Positions 17,350 through 27,168 of a DNA stretch of 64,000 nt are shown in pieces; the first letter of the stretch is position 1, and each line of letters opens with the position of its first letter. Location of the stretch: NCBI GenBank assembly GCA_036557885.1, contig DATBGS010000162.1:1-64000 (forward strand), given 5' to 3'. Both the position numbers and the translations under genes were made by a program. The stretch comes from DATBGS01 sp036557885 (lineage in GTDB: Bacteria; Chloroflexota; Ktedonobacteria; Ktedonobacterales; DATBGS01). A model generated the notes under the pieces. It was not told where the DNA came from and searched no databases. It was given only the letters and a program-made list of their open reading frames with translations.

Positions 17350-18039
17350 ATGTTTTCCTGGTGGCGGTCTTCTGGTAAGCGGGACAAGGCGTCTGAAGAG
17401 CAGGCGCCTTCCTTTGAGGTCCAGCTTGATCGCGCCAAGAGAGGCGATAAAGAAGCGCTAAGCGCCCTCTATTATCAGTTTCTTTCGTTGGTCTATGGGA
17501 CTATTGCCACACGTGTCCCAGACCGCGCAACAGCGGAAGATCTGACTTCTGAGGTGTTTTTGCTGATGATTGAAGGAATCAGCCAGGTTCATTCAACCGA
17601 CGAGGCCGGGTTTGGCGCCTGGATTCTACGCATCGCCCGCAATATCATCGCGGGCTATTATCGCAAGCGTCACACCCAGCCAGAGGTGATTCCCCTGGAG
17701 ACGCCACACTGGGAGGAGGAGGAGCTTGGAGAAAGCCAGGCTATTCCTGCCAGCCATCCAGATTACGATCCCGTGCGTCTGACGGAGGGCCGCGAACAGT
17801 GGCGCGAGGTCAAGGAGGCGATGAGCCATTTGACGGAAGACCAGCAACAGGTGATTCTTTACCGCCTGATCTGCGGATATAATGTGGCAACCGTTGCTCG
17901 AATGCTTGGGAAAAACCCAAATGCAATCAAAGCATTACAATTTCGCGCGCTTCATAGTTTGGAGCGTCTGCTGAATGCCCCCACCCCTGTTCGGCAGACT
18001 CCTCGCGCGCAGGTGCGCCGTCAGGAGGGGGGCTTATGA
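17350..18039 (+). CDS. ECF-subfamily RNA polymerase sigma factor
   Basis: 229 residues, ATG with GAGGAG upstream. Region 2 spans about 25-95 (LDRAKRGDKEALSALYYQF, then TAEDLTSEVFLLM and AWILRIARNII) and region 4 about 155-210 (LTEDQQQVILYRLICGYNVATVARML). It is co-transcribed with the next gene through an ATGA overlap (18036-18039). That gene encodes a membrane protein, so the pair fits a sigma factor with its membrane-bound regulator. Confidence 0.9.
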   Translation: MFSWWRSSGKRDKASEEQAPSFEVQLDRAKRGDKEALSALYYQFLSLVYGTIATRVPDRATAEDLTSEVFLLMIEGISQVHSTDEAGFGAWILRIARNIIAGYYRKRHTQPEVIPLETPHWEEEELGESQAIPASHPDYDPVRLTEGREQWREVKEAMSHLTEDQQQVILYRLICGYNVATVARMLGKNPNAIKALQFRALHSLERLLNAPTPVRQTPRAQVRRQEGGL

Positions 18040-19166
18040 AACCACTTTCGGATCAATTTGATGATGAGCTTGAACGAAGAGACGCGAATGGATGGGTGGG
18101 CGGGAAAGCATATAACCTCGATCCAGAAGTGGAACGTTTGGTGACGCTCGCCCGACGCTTGCGAACCACTCCTGAATTACAGGTGGACCCGATATTTGCC
18201 CATCGCCTGGAGCAGCAGCTTCACTCCCGCCAGGCTGCCTTACAACCTGTCAGACAGCATGCAACGTGGAGGGGCTGGCTCCTTCCTGGCAGGCAGAGGG
18301 TACATCCTCTCCTCTCCACAGCAGTGGCGCTGGGTTTGATACTGCTGCTCGGCGTCGGGGTACTGGCTGCTGCTCATGGAACAGAGAATCCCAATAACCC
18401 ACTCTACGGGATCAAAGTCTGGGAGCAAGGAGTCCAGGTTTCTCTGGCTGGCTCTGCTCCAGATCAGGCCGAGCTTTACCTCCAGTTTGCGCGTGATCGT
18501 CTGGATGCCCTGAAAGAGCTGGCAGATGACGGGCACAATGAAGCCTACCAGAAGACGCTGAGCGATTTTGATCAGCAATTCACCCTGGCAAGCCAGCAAA
18601 TTTCCAGCTTGCCTCCCGGCGCTGAACGAAACCAGCTAACAGCAGAATTGGCAACACTCAATACAGATGCGATACATACGCTGCGCGGTTTCTTGCCCCA
18701 TTTGGGTCTGTCAGAACAGGTTGTCACCACTAATGAATTAGGCCATCTAGGTGCGGCAATCCCACAGATTACTTCAGTTGAAGTGACACTGCCCACCCAT
18801 CCCAACGGCCAGGCAACGGTCACCATTCACGGCTCGAACCTTCAGTCTGGGGCGCAGCTTCTCGTAAATGGGAAACTGAGCATAGCTACTGGCATCCTCA
18901 AGGGAGGGGGGTTGGTGTTTGTTGTCGAGAAGTGGACTGGGAATCAGCACCCTCACAGTATTGGCATCCAGAATCCCGATGGCACAGCCACTCAAACAAC
19001 GAATGTCACTGTCAAAACCAACTCAGACGATGGAGATGGCAACGGGAATGGGAATGGGAACGGAAATGGCAACGGCAACGAAAATGGGAATCAAAATGGT
19101 GAAGGCGACGGCAAGGGCAACGGGAATAAACCCATTTTACTGCGAACAAGAGACAAGCAAAAGTAG
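18036..19166 (+). CDS. Membrane-anchored DUF5667-like protein, likely regulator of the sigma factor
   Basis: 376 residues. A cytosolic N-terminal part (about 1-90) precedes one membrane helix (LLSTAVALGLILLLGVGVLAA, about 93-113). Outside comes a helical segment of DUF5667 type (NPLYGIKVWEQGVQ, then ELYLQFARDRLDALKEL), an IPT/Ig-like segment (about 240-320), and a tail of about 30 residues made mostly of Gly-Asn repeats with some Glu/Asp. The last residues are basic. Overlap of start and stop with the sigma gene points to coupled synthesis. The anti-sigma role is inferred, since no classical zinc anti-sigma motif is visible. Confidence 0.75.
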   Translation: MKPLSDQFDDELERRDANGWVGGKAYNLDPEVERLVTLARRLRTTPELQVDPIFAHRLEQQLHSRQAALQPVRQHATWRGWLLPGRQRVHPLLSTAVALGLILLLGVGVLAAAHGTENPNNPLYGIKVWEQGVQVSLAGSAPDQAELYLQFARDRLDALKELADDGHNEAYQKTLSDFDQQFTLASQQISSLPPGAERNQLTAELATLNTDAIHTLRGFLPHLGLSEQVVTTNELGHLGAAIPQITSVEVTLPTHPNGQATVTIHGSNLQSGAQLLVNGKLSIATGILKGGGLVFVVEKWTGNQHPHSIGIQNPDGTATQTTNVTVKTNSDDGDGNGNGNGNGNGNGNENGNQNGEGDGKGNGNKPILLRTRDKQK

Positions 19167-19382
19167 CCAGGTTCTGGACTGCCATGCTGCATGTGTGCGA
19201 GTTGGGCGCCCTGGGTATCGGCGAGGTCTGCTACGATGGCTCCCAACTCAGACATGCCCCACAACCCGGTAGGGCGGTTTTCATGCGCAGCGCGCTCTTC
19301 TTCTTTGTAACCTGGCAGCGTATGATCAGGCAACATCTCCGACCTCCAACACCCGCTCAACCTTCATGAAAGGAAGCACACC

Positions 19383-20453
19383 ATGATTCTTACGACCCTT
19401 CAGGTAGATGGTGCCGAACTGGCACAGCGAACTGGCTGGCATCTCAGGCCAGAGGGCGCTTGCAAAGGAGATCTGTGTATTCCTTTGCCTCCACTTCAGG
19501 AGGGGCACCTGGATGCGCGCGTCCTGGCTGAGCGACTGGGCATGCCTCTAGTGCATGATGCCACGCATGATGTCTGGTGTCTTGGCCCAGAAGCTGGAGG
19601 ACGTGCCCTCACCACCGCCAGCGCTCCAGAACTGGTGTTGCCTGATCTTGCTGGCACCCCCTTTGCCCTCCGCGACCTGCGTGGACAGAAGGTGCTGTTG
19701 CTGGCCTGGGCATCCTGGTGAGGGTGCCGCTTTGACCTGCCCGTGTGGCAGGCACTCCGAACAGAATTGCACCCTCTCGGCCTGGAGATTGTGACCATCG
19801 CGCTTGATACGGCTGGCGCTGAGGCGGCCCGTCCCTGGATCGAAGCAGCCCGGCCAGACCATCCTGCCCTCATTGATCAAGCGCATGTAGTGGATGAACT
19901 CCTGGGCATCGTGAATGTGCCCAGTGGCGTCTGGATCAATGAAGAGGGGGCGTTGGTCCGTCCTCCTGAGCCAGCATTTCCCCACCGCCCGAAGTATCTC
20001 CCCAGAGAGCGCTCAGGCGAAGCCAGTTCATCACCTCCGAAGACGCTCTCGCCACGCGAGCTTGCTCTACGAGAAGCTGTGCGCAAGATTCGGATTCAGC
20101 CCGAAATGTATCTAACTGCCCTGCGTGATTGGGTGGCTCATGGTGCAGAAAGCCCCTATGCCCTGGCGCCAGAAGAAGTGGTGCGCCGTTCGCGCCCGCG
20201 CCCGCCAGAGGTTGCCGAGGCTGCTGCCAGCTTTGAACTGGGGCAGTACCTGTATCGGCAGGGGTATCCAGAAGACGCGGTGCCCTGGTTCCGGGCGGCA
20301 CATCGGCTCCAGCCAGAGAATTGGACCTACAAACGCCAGGCTTGGACCTTCGCCGATCCGAGGCAAGGCCCCACCACGCTGTATGATGGAGATTGGCTGA
20401 CCGATGTTGAGGCGATTGGGCCAGAGCACTATTACCCTCCTCTGGACATGTGA
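19383..20453 (+). CDS. ResA-like redoxin selenoprotein with in-frame UGA
   Basis: One reading frame of 356 residues from ATG 19383 (AAAGGAAG upstream) to TGA 20451, interrupted only by TGA at 19719-19721. The codon falls at residue 113 in the sequence WASW-U-GCR, exactly where thioredoxin-fold redoxins have their first active-site cysteine; G114-C115-R116 follow, and redoxin sequence continues downstream (DLPVWQ, LEIVTIALDT, VPSGVWINEEG). The N-terminal domain (GWHLRPEGACKGDLCIPL) is the one usually attached to WAxxUGCR-type proteins. Residues about 255-356 form a helical tail. A SECIS-like hairpin follows the UGA. Ordinary gene callers would split this into a 112-aa and a ~236-aa protein. 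Thiol/selenol peroxidase or reductase activity is inferred. Confidence 0.9.
19719..19757 (+). promoter_or_regulatory. UGA codon and bacterial SECIS-like hairpin
   Basis: Directly after the UGA, bases 19722-19726 pair with 19753-19757 (one G-U) and a perfect 6-bp apical stem CCTGCC/GGCAGG (19736-19741 with 19747-19752) closes a 5-nt loop CGTGT. A GU-containing apical loop about 23 nt after the UGA fits the bacterial SECIS bound by SelB. Confidence 0.75.
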
Positions 20454-20700
20454 CTAGCGCATCTGGCCGCTGCCTCCAACGCGCTGACCAGCGGATGCCC
20501 GATGCAAGGGCTACATAGGCGTACTGGAGCGGCACATGCGCAGCCAGGAGGCCCAGGGGGATGAAACTCACCAGGAAACCACGAACCAGGTTCTGGCTTC
20601 ATAAAGGTGGAGTCCCAGCCCGGCATGCGCAGACTGGCTTTTGGCTAGAGGGACGTGCTATACTGGCTTCACCCCCCTCAGTCGAGGAATGTGAGAAACC

Positions 20701-21786
20701 ATGCGTCACTATCACCTTGCCATCTTGCCTGGCGACGGCATCGGGCCAGAGGTCATTCCAGAAAGCGTGCAGACCCTGAAGGCACTTGCGGACCTGCATG
20801 GCGGCTTCCGCGTGGACACCGAGTCATTCGACTGGGGTACCGAGCGCTATCTGCGCGAAGGCGCTCTGATGCCCAGAGAAGGGCTGAAGCTGCTGGGGCA
20901 AGGCGGCTTTGATGGTATCCTGCTTGGTCCCGTTGGTGACCCGCGTGTGCCAGACCATCTGACACTCTGGGGCTTGCTTTTACCCATCCGTCAGGGCTTC
21001 GATCAATATGTCAACCTGCGCCCCCTGCGCCTCTTGCCTGGCGTGCAGAGTCCCCTGGCAGGCAAAGGTTCTGGCGAGATTGCGATGATTTGCATACGGG
21101 AGAATACAGAAGGCGAATACGCCGGAGTGGGAGGGCGCCTGCATCAGGGGATGGCCGAGGAAGTGGCCGTTCAATCCAGCGTCTTTACGCGCGCGGGAAC
21201 AGAACGGATTATCCGCTACGCCTTCGAGTATGCCCGCCAGCATCGGCGCGCGAAAGTAACGAGTGCCACCAAATCCAACAGCTTGCAGTATGGCATGGTG
21301 TTCTGGGATGAGGTGTTTGGGCAGGTGGCAGCCGAGTACCCTGAGATCGCTCATGAGCAGCAACTAATTGACTCCCTGGCCGCGCGGATGGTCATCCGCC
21401 CGGAGAGCCTGGAAGTGATCGTCGCCTCAAATCTCTTTGGCGACATTCTTACCGATCTAGGCGCAGCGGTGGTGGGGAGTCTGGGACTGGCGCCGAGCGC
21501 GAATTTGAATCCAGATCGGCGCTACCCCAGTCTCTTCCAGGCGATTCATGGCTCGGCCCCCGACATAGCGGGCCTGGGTATTGCGAATCCCATTGCGTCC
21601 ATCTGGTCTGCCCAACTCTTGCTTGACTTCCTGGGGGAAGAAGAAGCAGCCACAATGCTGATGCGCGCCATTGAGGAAGTGCTTGCTTCCAGGCAGGTAC
21701 GGACTCCAGACCTGGGGGGAACCGCCACCACGCATCAACTGGGAGAGGCGATTCGTGCATCCCTGGGCCAGATTGCCACAAGCTGA
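20701..21786 (+). CDS. Isocitrate/isopropylmalate dehydrogenase family, D-malate/tartrate type
   Basis: 361 residues. Family motifs are ILPGDGIGPEV at the N-terminus, substrate-loop arginines in NLRPLRLLPG, ENTEGEYAGVGGR (about 136-148), KVTSATKSNS (lysine of the active site), and NLFGDILTDLGAAVVGSLGL with metal-binding aspartates. The ENTEGEYAGVGG loop resembles D-malate/tartrate dehydrogenases more than LeuB or Icd. Such enzymes oxidise and decarboxylate D-malate or tartrate with NAD and Mg/Mn. No leu genes lie nearby, which argues against leucine biosynthesis. Start ATG has GAGGAATGTGAG upstream, a moderate ribosome site. Confidence 0.85.
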   Translation: MRHYHLAILPGDGIGPEVIPESVQTLKALADLHGGFRVDTESFDWGTERYLREGALMPREGLKLLGQGGFDGILLGPVGDPRVPDHLTLWGLLLPIRQGFDQYVNLRPLRLLPGVQSPLAGKGSGEIAMICIRENTEGEYAGVGGRLHQGMAEEVAVQSSVFTRAGTERIIRYAFEYARQHRRAKVTSATKSNSLQYGMVFWDEVFGQVAAEYPEIAHEQQLIDSLAARMVIRPESLEVIVASNLFGDILTDLGAAVVGSLGLAPSANLNPDRRYPSLFQAIHGSAPDIAGLGIANPIASIWSAQLLLDFLGEEEAATMLMRAIEEVLASRQVRTPDLGGTATTHQLGEAIRASLGQIATS

Positions 21787-21870
21787 GCCTCTGTATTGCG
21801 CATCGTGCCCCAGAAAGGATGCAAGAGGGACATGGTTCGGGGGAGTGGTGCTCTGCATGAGCAGATTAAA

Positions 21871-22830
21871 TTAAACTGAAACAGCAACGCGCCATGTGCT
21901 GGAGAAGGACTCACCTGATCGGAGCGTGCGCAGGCCAGCGCCATTGTTGAATGCGTTGGGAGCGCAGGTATAAGGCTCAATCGCCAAACCTCGTCGCCGG
22001 GCAAGACCAGTCAAAGTATCACCTGAATATACCTGGAGAACCGGGTGCGCGCTATCAAGCGAGACTGTAATACCTGGCTGCCCAGATGGCGCAGAGAGTG
22101 TGACATGCGCCCAACCATCGTTAAAAATGAGGTCTGTATAGCTGGTGTCCAGGGCAAGCTCCCCAATAGGATGCGGTACTCGGAAATCAAAAGGCGTACC
22201 CGCTACACTCACCGGAGGGCGCACTGGGATTAAGTGCTCGTCTCTCCGAAAATAAGACCTGGCAGGAACCATCAGAATAGCGTCATTCACCACGTTTGTT
22301 CCAACGGTAAAATAGGGATGATGTCCAACTCCATAAGGAAGTGAGGTGCCTCCCCTATTGTGGGCTGTTGTCTGCACTTCCAGCCCTTGCCCTGTCAGCA
22401 TGTAGCGTTCTTGAAGCCATAACACAAAGGGATAGCCTGGCTGGGCGTGCAGCGTCAGTTCCATCACAACACAGCTCGCCTCATGGCGGATGACATGCCA
22501 ATTCAACCAGCGCGTCAGCCCATGAATAGCATTGCGCGTCTCAGGTTCAGTGAGAGGGGTCTGATAGCGCGTGCCTGCAAAGCTGTATTGGCCGCCTTCC
22601 AGACGACCCGGCCAGGGAAGGAGCACTTGCCCACGACCATCACGGGCCATCTCATGTGGCCCATACGTATCCAGCAACTCTTGTCCACCAACAGAAAAGC
22701 TGCGCAGCCCCGCCCCCACCTCTGTGACAACAGCGTGCAGCGCTCCTCGCTGAATCTCTAACTGCTGACCTGAAGGCAAGGCTGCTTCTGAAGAAGTGCC
22801 AAAAGGAGGTTGAGTGTCTTTGTACGTCAC
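21871..22830 (-). CDS. Aldose 1-epimerase family protein
   Basis: 319 residues of the galactose-mutarotase fold. Landmarks: VLLPWPGRLEGGQYSFAG (about 68-85), NAIHGLTRWLNWHV with an active-site histidine, GVGHHPYF with the catalytic histidine (about 166-173), and AIEPYTCAPNAFNNG with the catalytic glutamate. It interconverts alpha and beta anomers of hexoses or related sugars in the cytosol. It is monocistronic and convergent with the dehydrogenase gene (84 bp between stops). The exact sugar is not determined. Confidence 0.9.
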   Translation of the reverse strand: MTYKDTQPPFGTSSEAALPSGQQLEIQRGALHAVVTEVGAGLRSFSVGGQELLDTYGPHEMARDGRGQVLLPWPGRLEGGQYSFAGTRYQTPLTEPETRNAIHGLTRWLNWHVIRHEASCVVMELTLHAQPGYPFVLWLQERYMLTGQGLEVQTTAHNRGGTSLPYGVGHHPYFTVGTNVVNDAILMVPARSYFRRDEHLIPVRPPVSVAGTPFDFRVPHPIGELALDTSYTDLIFNDGWAHVTLSAPSGQPGITVSLDSAHPVLQVYSGDTLTGLARRRGLAIEPYTCAPNAFNNGAGLRTLRSGESFSSTWRVAVSV

Positions 22831-22900
22831 TGCTTGCGCTTACCACCTTGCCTGTCTACAAACTGCTAGAGATAATTGTATCATTGCCTGGAAAACGTGC

Positions 22901-24765
22901 TCAAGGCTGGTATCCTATGACATCGCTGCCGCCGGTCTTGCCTCCAGAGAAGGTGAAGCACATGGGTCGCTCAGCCACAATCTGGATGTTGGACTCCACG
23001 ATCATAGAGAACGACTGCCCAGGCATCACCGTGCTTGTGTCCAGAGTAAACCGGCTAAGCGGTGCCACACGATACACCTGCACAACAGGATTGCCCCCGC
23101 CTGCTGGCAGAAAGGTCACTTGCACCGTTGCTGTGCTGAGTTGGTCCGGGTTCTCAATCGTCAAGAACTCAGAGAAGCCCTGCCCCGTGAAACCTTCTGA
23201 GAAGAGGAACAGGTTGGAGGGCTGCGCCGCTCCCAGCACATCCGTTGCCCCCGGAATGCTCCCCCGGAAGTCAAAGCTCATGAAGCGCTCCGCCAGAATC
23301 GGCTGACTGGCGCCCACAGACGCGCTGTTATTGACCTCGTTGCCCAACACCGCGTTGGCATCCACCACCGCCTGCGCTCCCGGTTGGATAGTCAAGTTGG
23401 TCGTCTGGGTGCCTCCACCACTCAGAAAGAAGAACACGCTAACCTTCGCCACACTGGACGTCGGGTTGGAGAGCAGGTAGCGCTCGCTGAACGCGCCAGC
23501 CCCGCTGAAGGTGAAGCCCTCAGCAAAGTCCCAGCTATCGAGCGGCGTCGCCACGCCGACAATATCAGCAGAGCCGGTGAAGTAGGTCACGCTGTCCACC
23601 AGATACATTGGGCGCTCCACCAACCCAGGCTGGTCCAGCGTCACCAAAGCGCTATAGACGCCAGCAGGCAAACCCTGCTCAGCATTGACCTTCACCGTCC
23701 CTCTGGTGTTAGCGAGCACCGTATGCTTGATGATCGTTGGGATTCCAGTGGAGGCGGCCAAGTAGGTGATAGTGACATTCATGGCGACAGGATTCTGATT
23801 CAGAATTGTCAGGAAGGTGTCATGCAGGCTGGTGGTATCCAGATAGCCAAAGTCAAAACTGGTCCCAAGCTGCGTAGACCCCAGCACATCACTGCCCCCT
23901 GGAATGGGGTGGCCGGAGATGCTGGTGTAGGTGAAGTAGATAGGCCGCTCGGCCACGATGGGCTGATCTGCTGTCACCACTATCGAGACGTTCTGATTCG
24001 GAACGATGTCATTCACCCGGATGGTGCCACGCGCGTTGGCTGGGACAACGACACTTTGCGGGACAACCTGGCCGGTGCCCAGGTAGTATTGTACCTGGAC
24101 GTTGGCCTGCACCGCGTTGGGGTTGGCGAGCGTCAGGAACTCGACGAACGAGCCACCTGTAAACCCTTCCGCAAAGTACCACGTTTTGGAGGCATTAGCC
24201 GAGACAACCGTGATGGGCACCAGCAGCGGGGAGACAGCGCCCGACGCGGTGGTGAGCGAGAGCGTGGTAGTAGAGGTCTGCGGGGTGTTGCTTGTGGGCG
24301 TGAAGGTGAGGGTGAGCTGCTGGCTCCCACCCGCAGCCAGTGTGCCGGAGGTGGGATTGACGCTCACCCAGGACGGCAGAGCGGCGGCAGACCAATTGAG
24401 CACCGCGTTCGGGTTGTTATTGCTCAGCGTCAGGACTTGCGCGGTTGGGCTGGTCCCTGGGGTTGTGACCACGCTCACGGCTGCCTGGCTGAGTTGGACA
24501 CCAGAGGTGATCCGGCCAATCTTGCTCGTGTTTAACTCTGGAAACCAGAGATTGCCATCTGCGCCTTGAGCGATCTTAAAAGCTGTATTGCCCGAAGGGA
24601 TGGGGAACTCGGTAATCATCCCTGGCGTGTTGGCAGACGGCTGACGACTGGCGGACTGGTGCGGCGCTGCTTGAGCAGCGCCGCGACCCAGCAGCAAAAG
24701 TGTGACCCCAAGAGCAGCAGCAACAGGCTCAGCCGTGTCCCAGAAGAAATACGCTTGCCGATCAT
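22901..24765 (-). pseudogene. Exported DUF5719-like repeat protein with frameshift in the signal peptide
   Basis: An ATG at 24765 with AAGGAG upstream opens MIGKRISSGTRLSLLLLLG, a signal peptide start, but the body of the protein is in another frame. Adding one G to the GGGG run (plus-strand CCCC 24706-24709) joins it to VTLLLLGRGAAQAAP, restoring a normal Sec signal. The exported part has a short Vgb-like stretch (ITEFPIPSG...DGNLWFPE), a BACON-like Ig segment (LPSWVSVNPTSGTL), then four DUF5719-like repeats, each with a W/F-x-FAEGFT opening, FLT-x-x-NPN and an end of AERPxYF type. Such proteins sit on the cell surface. The frameshift may be real, phase-variable or a sequencing error; the ~600-codon body is otherwise intact. 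Confidence 0.75.
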
Positions 24766-24954
24766 GATTCTCTCCTTTGTTCATACGCCAACAACTACTC
24801 GCTACACCCACCGATCATTAAATCGAGTGCTTGGGTGATTGCTTTATACCCTTTCGGCAATTCGGCAAGAAGTACGTTTCATTTCAGGCAATTCTCCTAT
24901 GAAAATGCGTGAACCTTTCACGCATCATCAGGACTCAACCTCACCTGGCGACAG

Positions 24955-26783
24955 TCAACCTGGCTTGATCAGTGTGCTGGAATTTGGGGTCGAAGGAGCC
25001 ACCCCTATCTGGTGATGGACTACGCGCCAAACGGGACGCTTCGCCAAAAATATGCCAGGGGGATGAAACTGGCACCAACAGAGGTCGTACCTCATATCAA
25101 GCGGGCTGCGGAAGCCCTTCAATATGCGCATAATCAGAAGCTCATTCACCGCGATGTAAAGCCTGAGAATTTCTTGTTAGGACGCAACAACGAGGTACTG
25201 CTGAGCGACTTTGGGGTTGCCCTGGTTGCGCAAAGCTCGCGCCATCCTGGTATGCAAGAAGTCGTAGGGACGGTGACATACATGGCGCCGGAGCAAATTC
25301 AGGGGCAGCCACGCGCCGCCAGCGATGAATACTCGCTGGCGATCATTGCCTACGAATGGCTAAGCGGCCAGACACCGTTTCAAGGAACATTTACAGAACT
25401 CTGTACCCAGCACCTCTACGCGCGTCCGGCGCCACTGCGCGAGAAAGTTCCTGATCTTCCTCCGGCAATGGAAGAAGTTGTAATGACGGCTCTTGCCAAA
25501 GACCCCAAGGAGCGTTTTGCTACTGTATCAGCCTTTGCCACTGCATTGGAGCAGGCAAATAAGCCTGGGGGAAATGCCTTTCCCGTTTCTGCCGCCCCGG
25601 TGTCGCCAGCCCTCACACCTCCTGTACCGCTTCCCACGCCTCCGCCTCAGGCGGCACCCTCGCAGCCGCCAACTACGCCTCAACAAACGCCAACCCTGGG
25701 ACTGAGCCAGGGCCAAATCAGCGAGACGGTGTTTTCGGCCCCCACCCATGTAATGCTACCCCCCAGGAAGGGTCGGCAGACCTGGGAACACAACTTCAGG
25801 CAAAACAACCCGGCGCTGCATAATCTCCCGCTCCTGATGATTCTGCCCCTTCCGCCTCTACAGTGAATGCTCCGGCAGCCTCACCGCCCGCGCCTCTGAC
25901 GCCACCCGCAGATGCAACAAACCTCCTGACATTTACTTCTCCGACTTTTCAGGCACCACTTTCCCCACAGACAACCGGGACACTGCCAGGATGGCCGGGA
26001 GGAATGGGCGCTCCGTTTGTCCAACCACCCACGCCACCCCCTCTGGCCCCTCCATTACTACCCCCGCCTGTGTCGAATCAGGTGATCGCGCCCGCAGTTC
26101 CTGCGACCCACAACACTGCGCCTGCTGCGCCTCCACCCGCTCGGAGCCAAAAAAAACGCGGGTTGCGCCCTGCTCTGGTGTTGGCCCTGATAGCATTCGT
26201 CTTGTTTTTAGGCGGCGGAGCTGCGCTTTTTGCATTTATGCAATCCTCGGCAAATTCTGGCGTGACGATTAACCCAACGGCTACTTTCGCTGCTACGATT
26301 CCAATTGACAACGCAACTTCTTCGCTGGGAAGCACCCCAACGATTGCATCAACGGCTACGACTGCTCCAAGCGACACCGCCACGTCCCAGCCAACTGCCA
26401 CCGACACACCAAGGCCGGGGCCAACCAACACCCCAAAGCCGCGCCCGACGAACACGCCCAAACCACCTCCCGCGTTGACGGCCCCTGTGCAAATCAGCCC
26501 ATGCAAAAATTGTTCTTTTAATTATTCACCTCACTCCCTGACGTTTAAATGGGGGGCGGTTTCTGGCGCAACGTCGTACCATCTTCAGGTGTATCGCTAC
26601 GCAACTGGGGCGACATCTTGCAGCGGTGGCTCGCTTGTTCTGGATACGACCGTAGGAGGTACCAGTTTTGGCTATACTTTTGTGAGTGCGGCGGATCAGC
26701 CAGGTTGCTGGAGGGTAGCAGCTATCGGAAACGGAACTCAGGGGCCTTATAGTGGTCTATGGTTCTTTGTCTTCACCCAGTAG
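24955..26783 (+). pseudogene. Decayed PknB-type membrane Ser/Thr kinase
   Basis: The C-lobe of a Hanks kinase is clear: LVMDYAPNGTLRQ, HRDVKPENFLL, SDFGVAL and GTVTYMAPEQ. The N-lobe (glycine loop and VAIK lysine) is missing; the recognisable part begins at LISVLEFGVEGATP, joined to YLVMDY only if one base is restored in CCCC 25002-25005. A second loss in CCCCC 25739-25743 shifts the Pro-rich linker out of frame, and a TAA stands at 25821. From 25863 an open frame continues with the linker, a basic stop-transfer start (SQKKRGLRP), a membrane helix (ALVLALIAFVLFLGGGAALF) and an extracellular Ser/Thr/Pro-rich plus Ig-like sensor domain with paired cysteines. It was a receptor kinase; as sequenced it is broken. 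Confidence 0.8.
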
Positions 26784-27115
26784 CAGGCAGCAAAGAATGG
26801 CAGGGGCCGCCCTGGATCAGCGTCGAAGCTGATCGTCTGCGTTGAAGCATCCGGGCTTCCATCGCGTTCCGCATTGGGGAGCGATGGCCGAAAAGCCACC
26901 GTTCCATCAACCTGCTGCCAGCCATGCTGGAGCCAGGGGCGAATCTCTTCCGGCGGCTCAGGAGGGGCTGTCAATTGTGGCCGGCTGGCTCTGAGAAGCA
27001 CATCATCTTTCATCCTGGCTTCAGTGAGAGAAGCAAGTGTTGCGCCAACTGGCGTTCCAGGGCGAGCGCGTGGCTTGAGCACCTCGCGTATCGAGAGGTG
27101 CTCAAGCTCACCCAC
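26747..27115 (-). pseudogene. Possible gene fragment, unassigned
   Basis: A 122-codon frame whose first ~100 residues look protein-like (LSIREVLKPRARPGTPVGA, then EEIRPWLQHGWQQVDGTV and TISFDADPGRPLPFF). The end runs into the 3' end of the broken kinase gene. There is no good ribosome site and the frame is short, so it is more likely the truncated N-terminal part of a larger protein than a complete gene. No family could be named with confidence. Confidence 0.3.
27074..27106. repeat. Perfect 12-bp inverted repeat
   Basis: CTTGAGCACCTC (27074-27085) and GAGGTGCTCAAG (27095-27106) with a 9-nt spacer, about 60 bp downstream of the stop of the leftward membrane-protein gene. It could act as its transcript end; there is no T-tract. 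Confidence 0.4.
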
Positions 27116-27168
27116 TTACCAGTAGAGCACAAAAGTTCTAAAAGGCCCGTTGCGTGAAAGAGGCTCTT

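Noticed and set aside
19045..19125. Short tandem repeat considered as a CRISPR or satellite array
   Set aside because: It is the in-frame Gly-Asn codon repeat of the anti-sigma-like protein, with 6-bp units and no spacers.
19719..19721. TGA as an inactivating stop in a redoxin pseudogene
   Set aside because: The codon sits exactly at the active-site Cys position, both sides are intact in one frame and a SECIS-like hairpin follows.
23384..24535. 383-codon plus-strand frame
   Set aside because: Antisense shadow of the DUF5719-like repeat protein; low-complexity, charged translation with no family.
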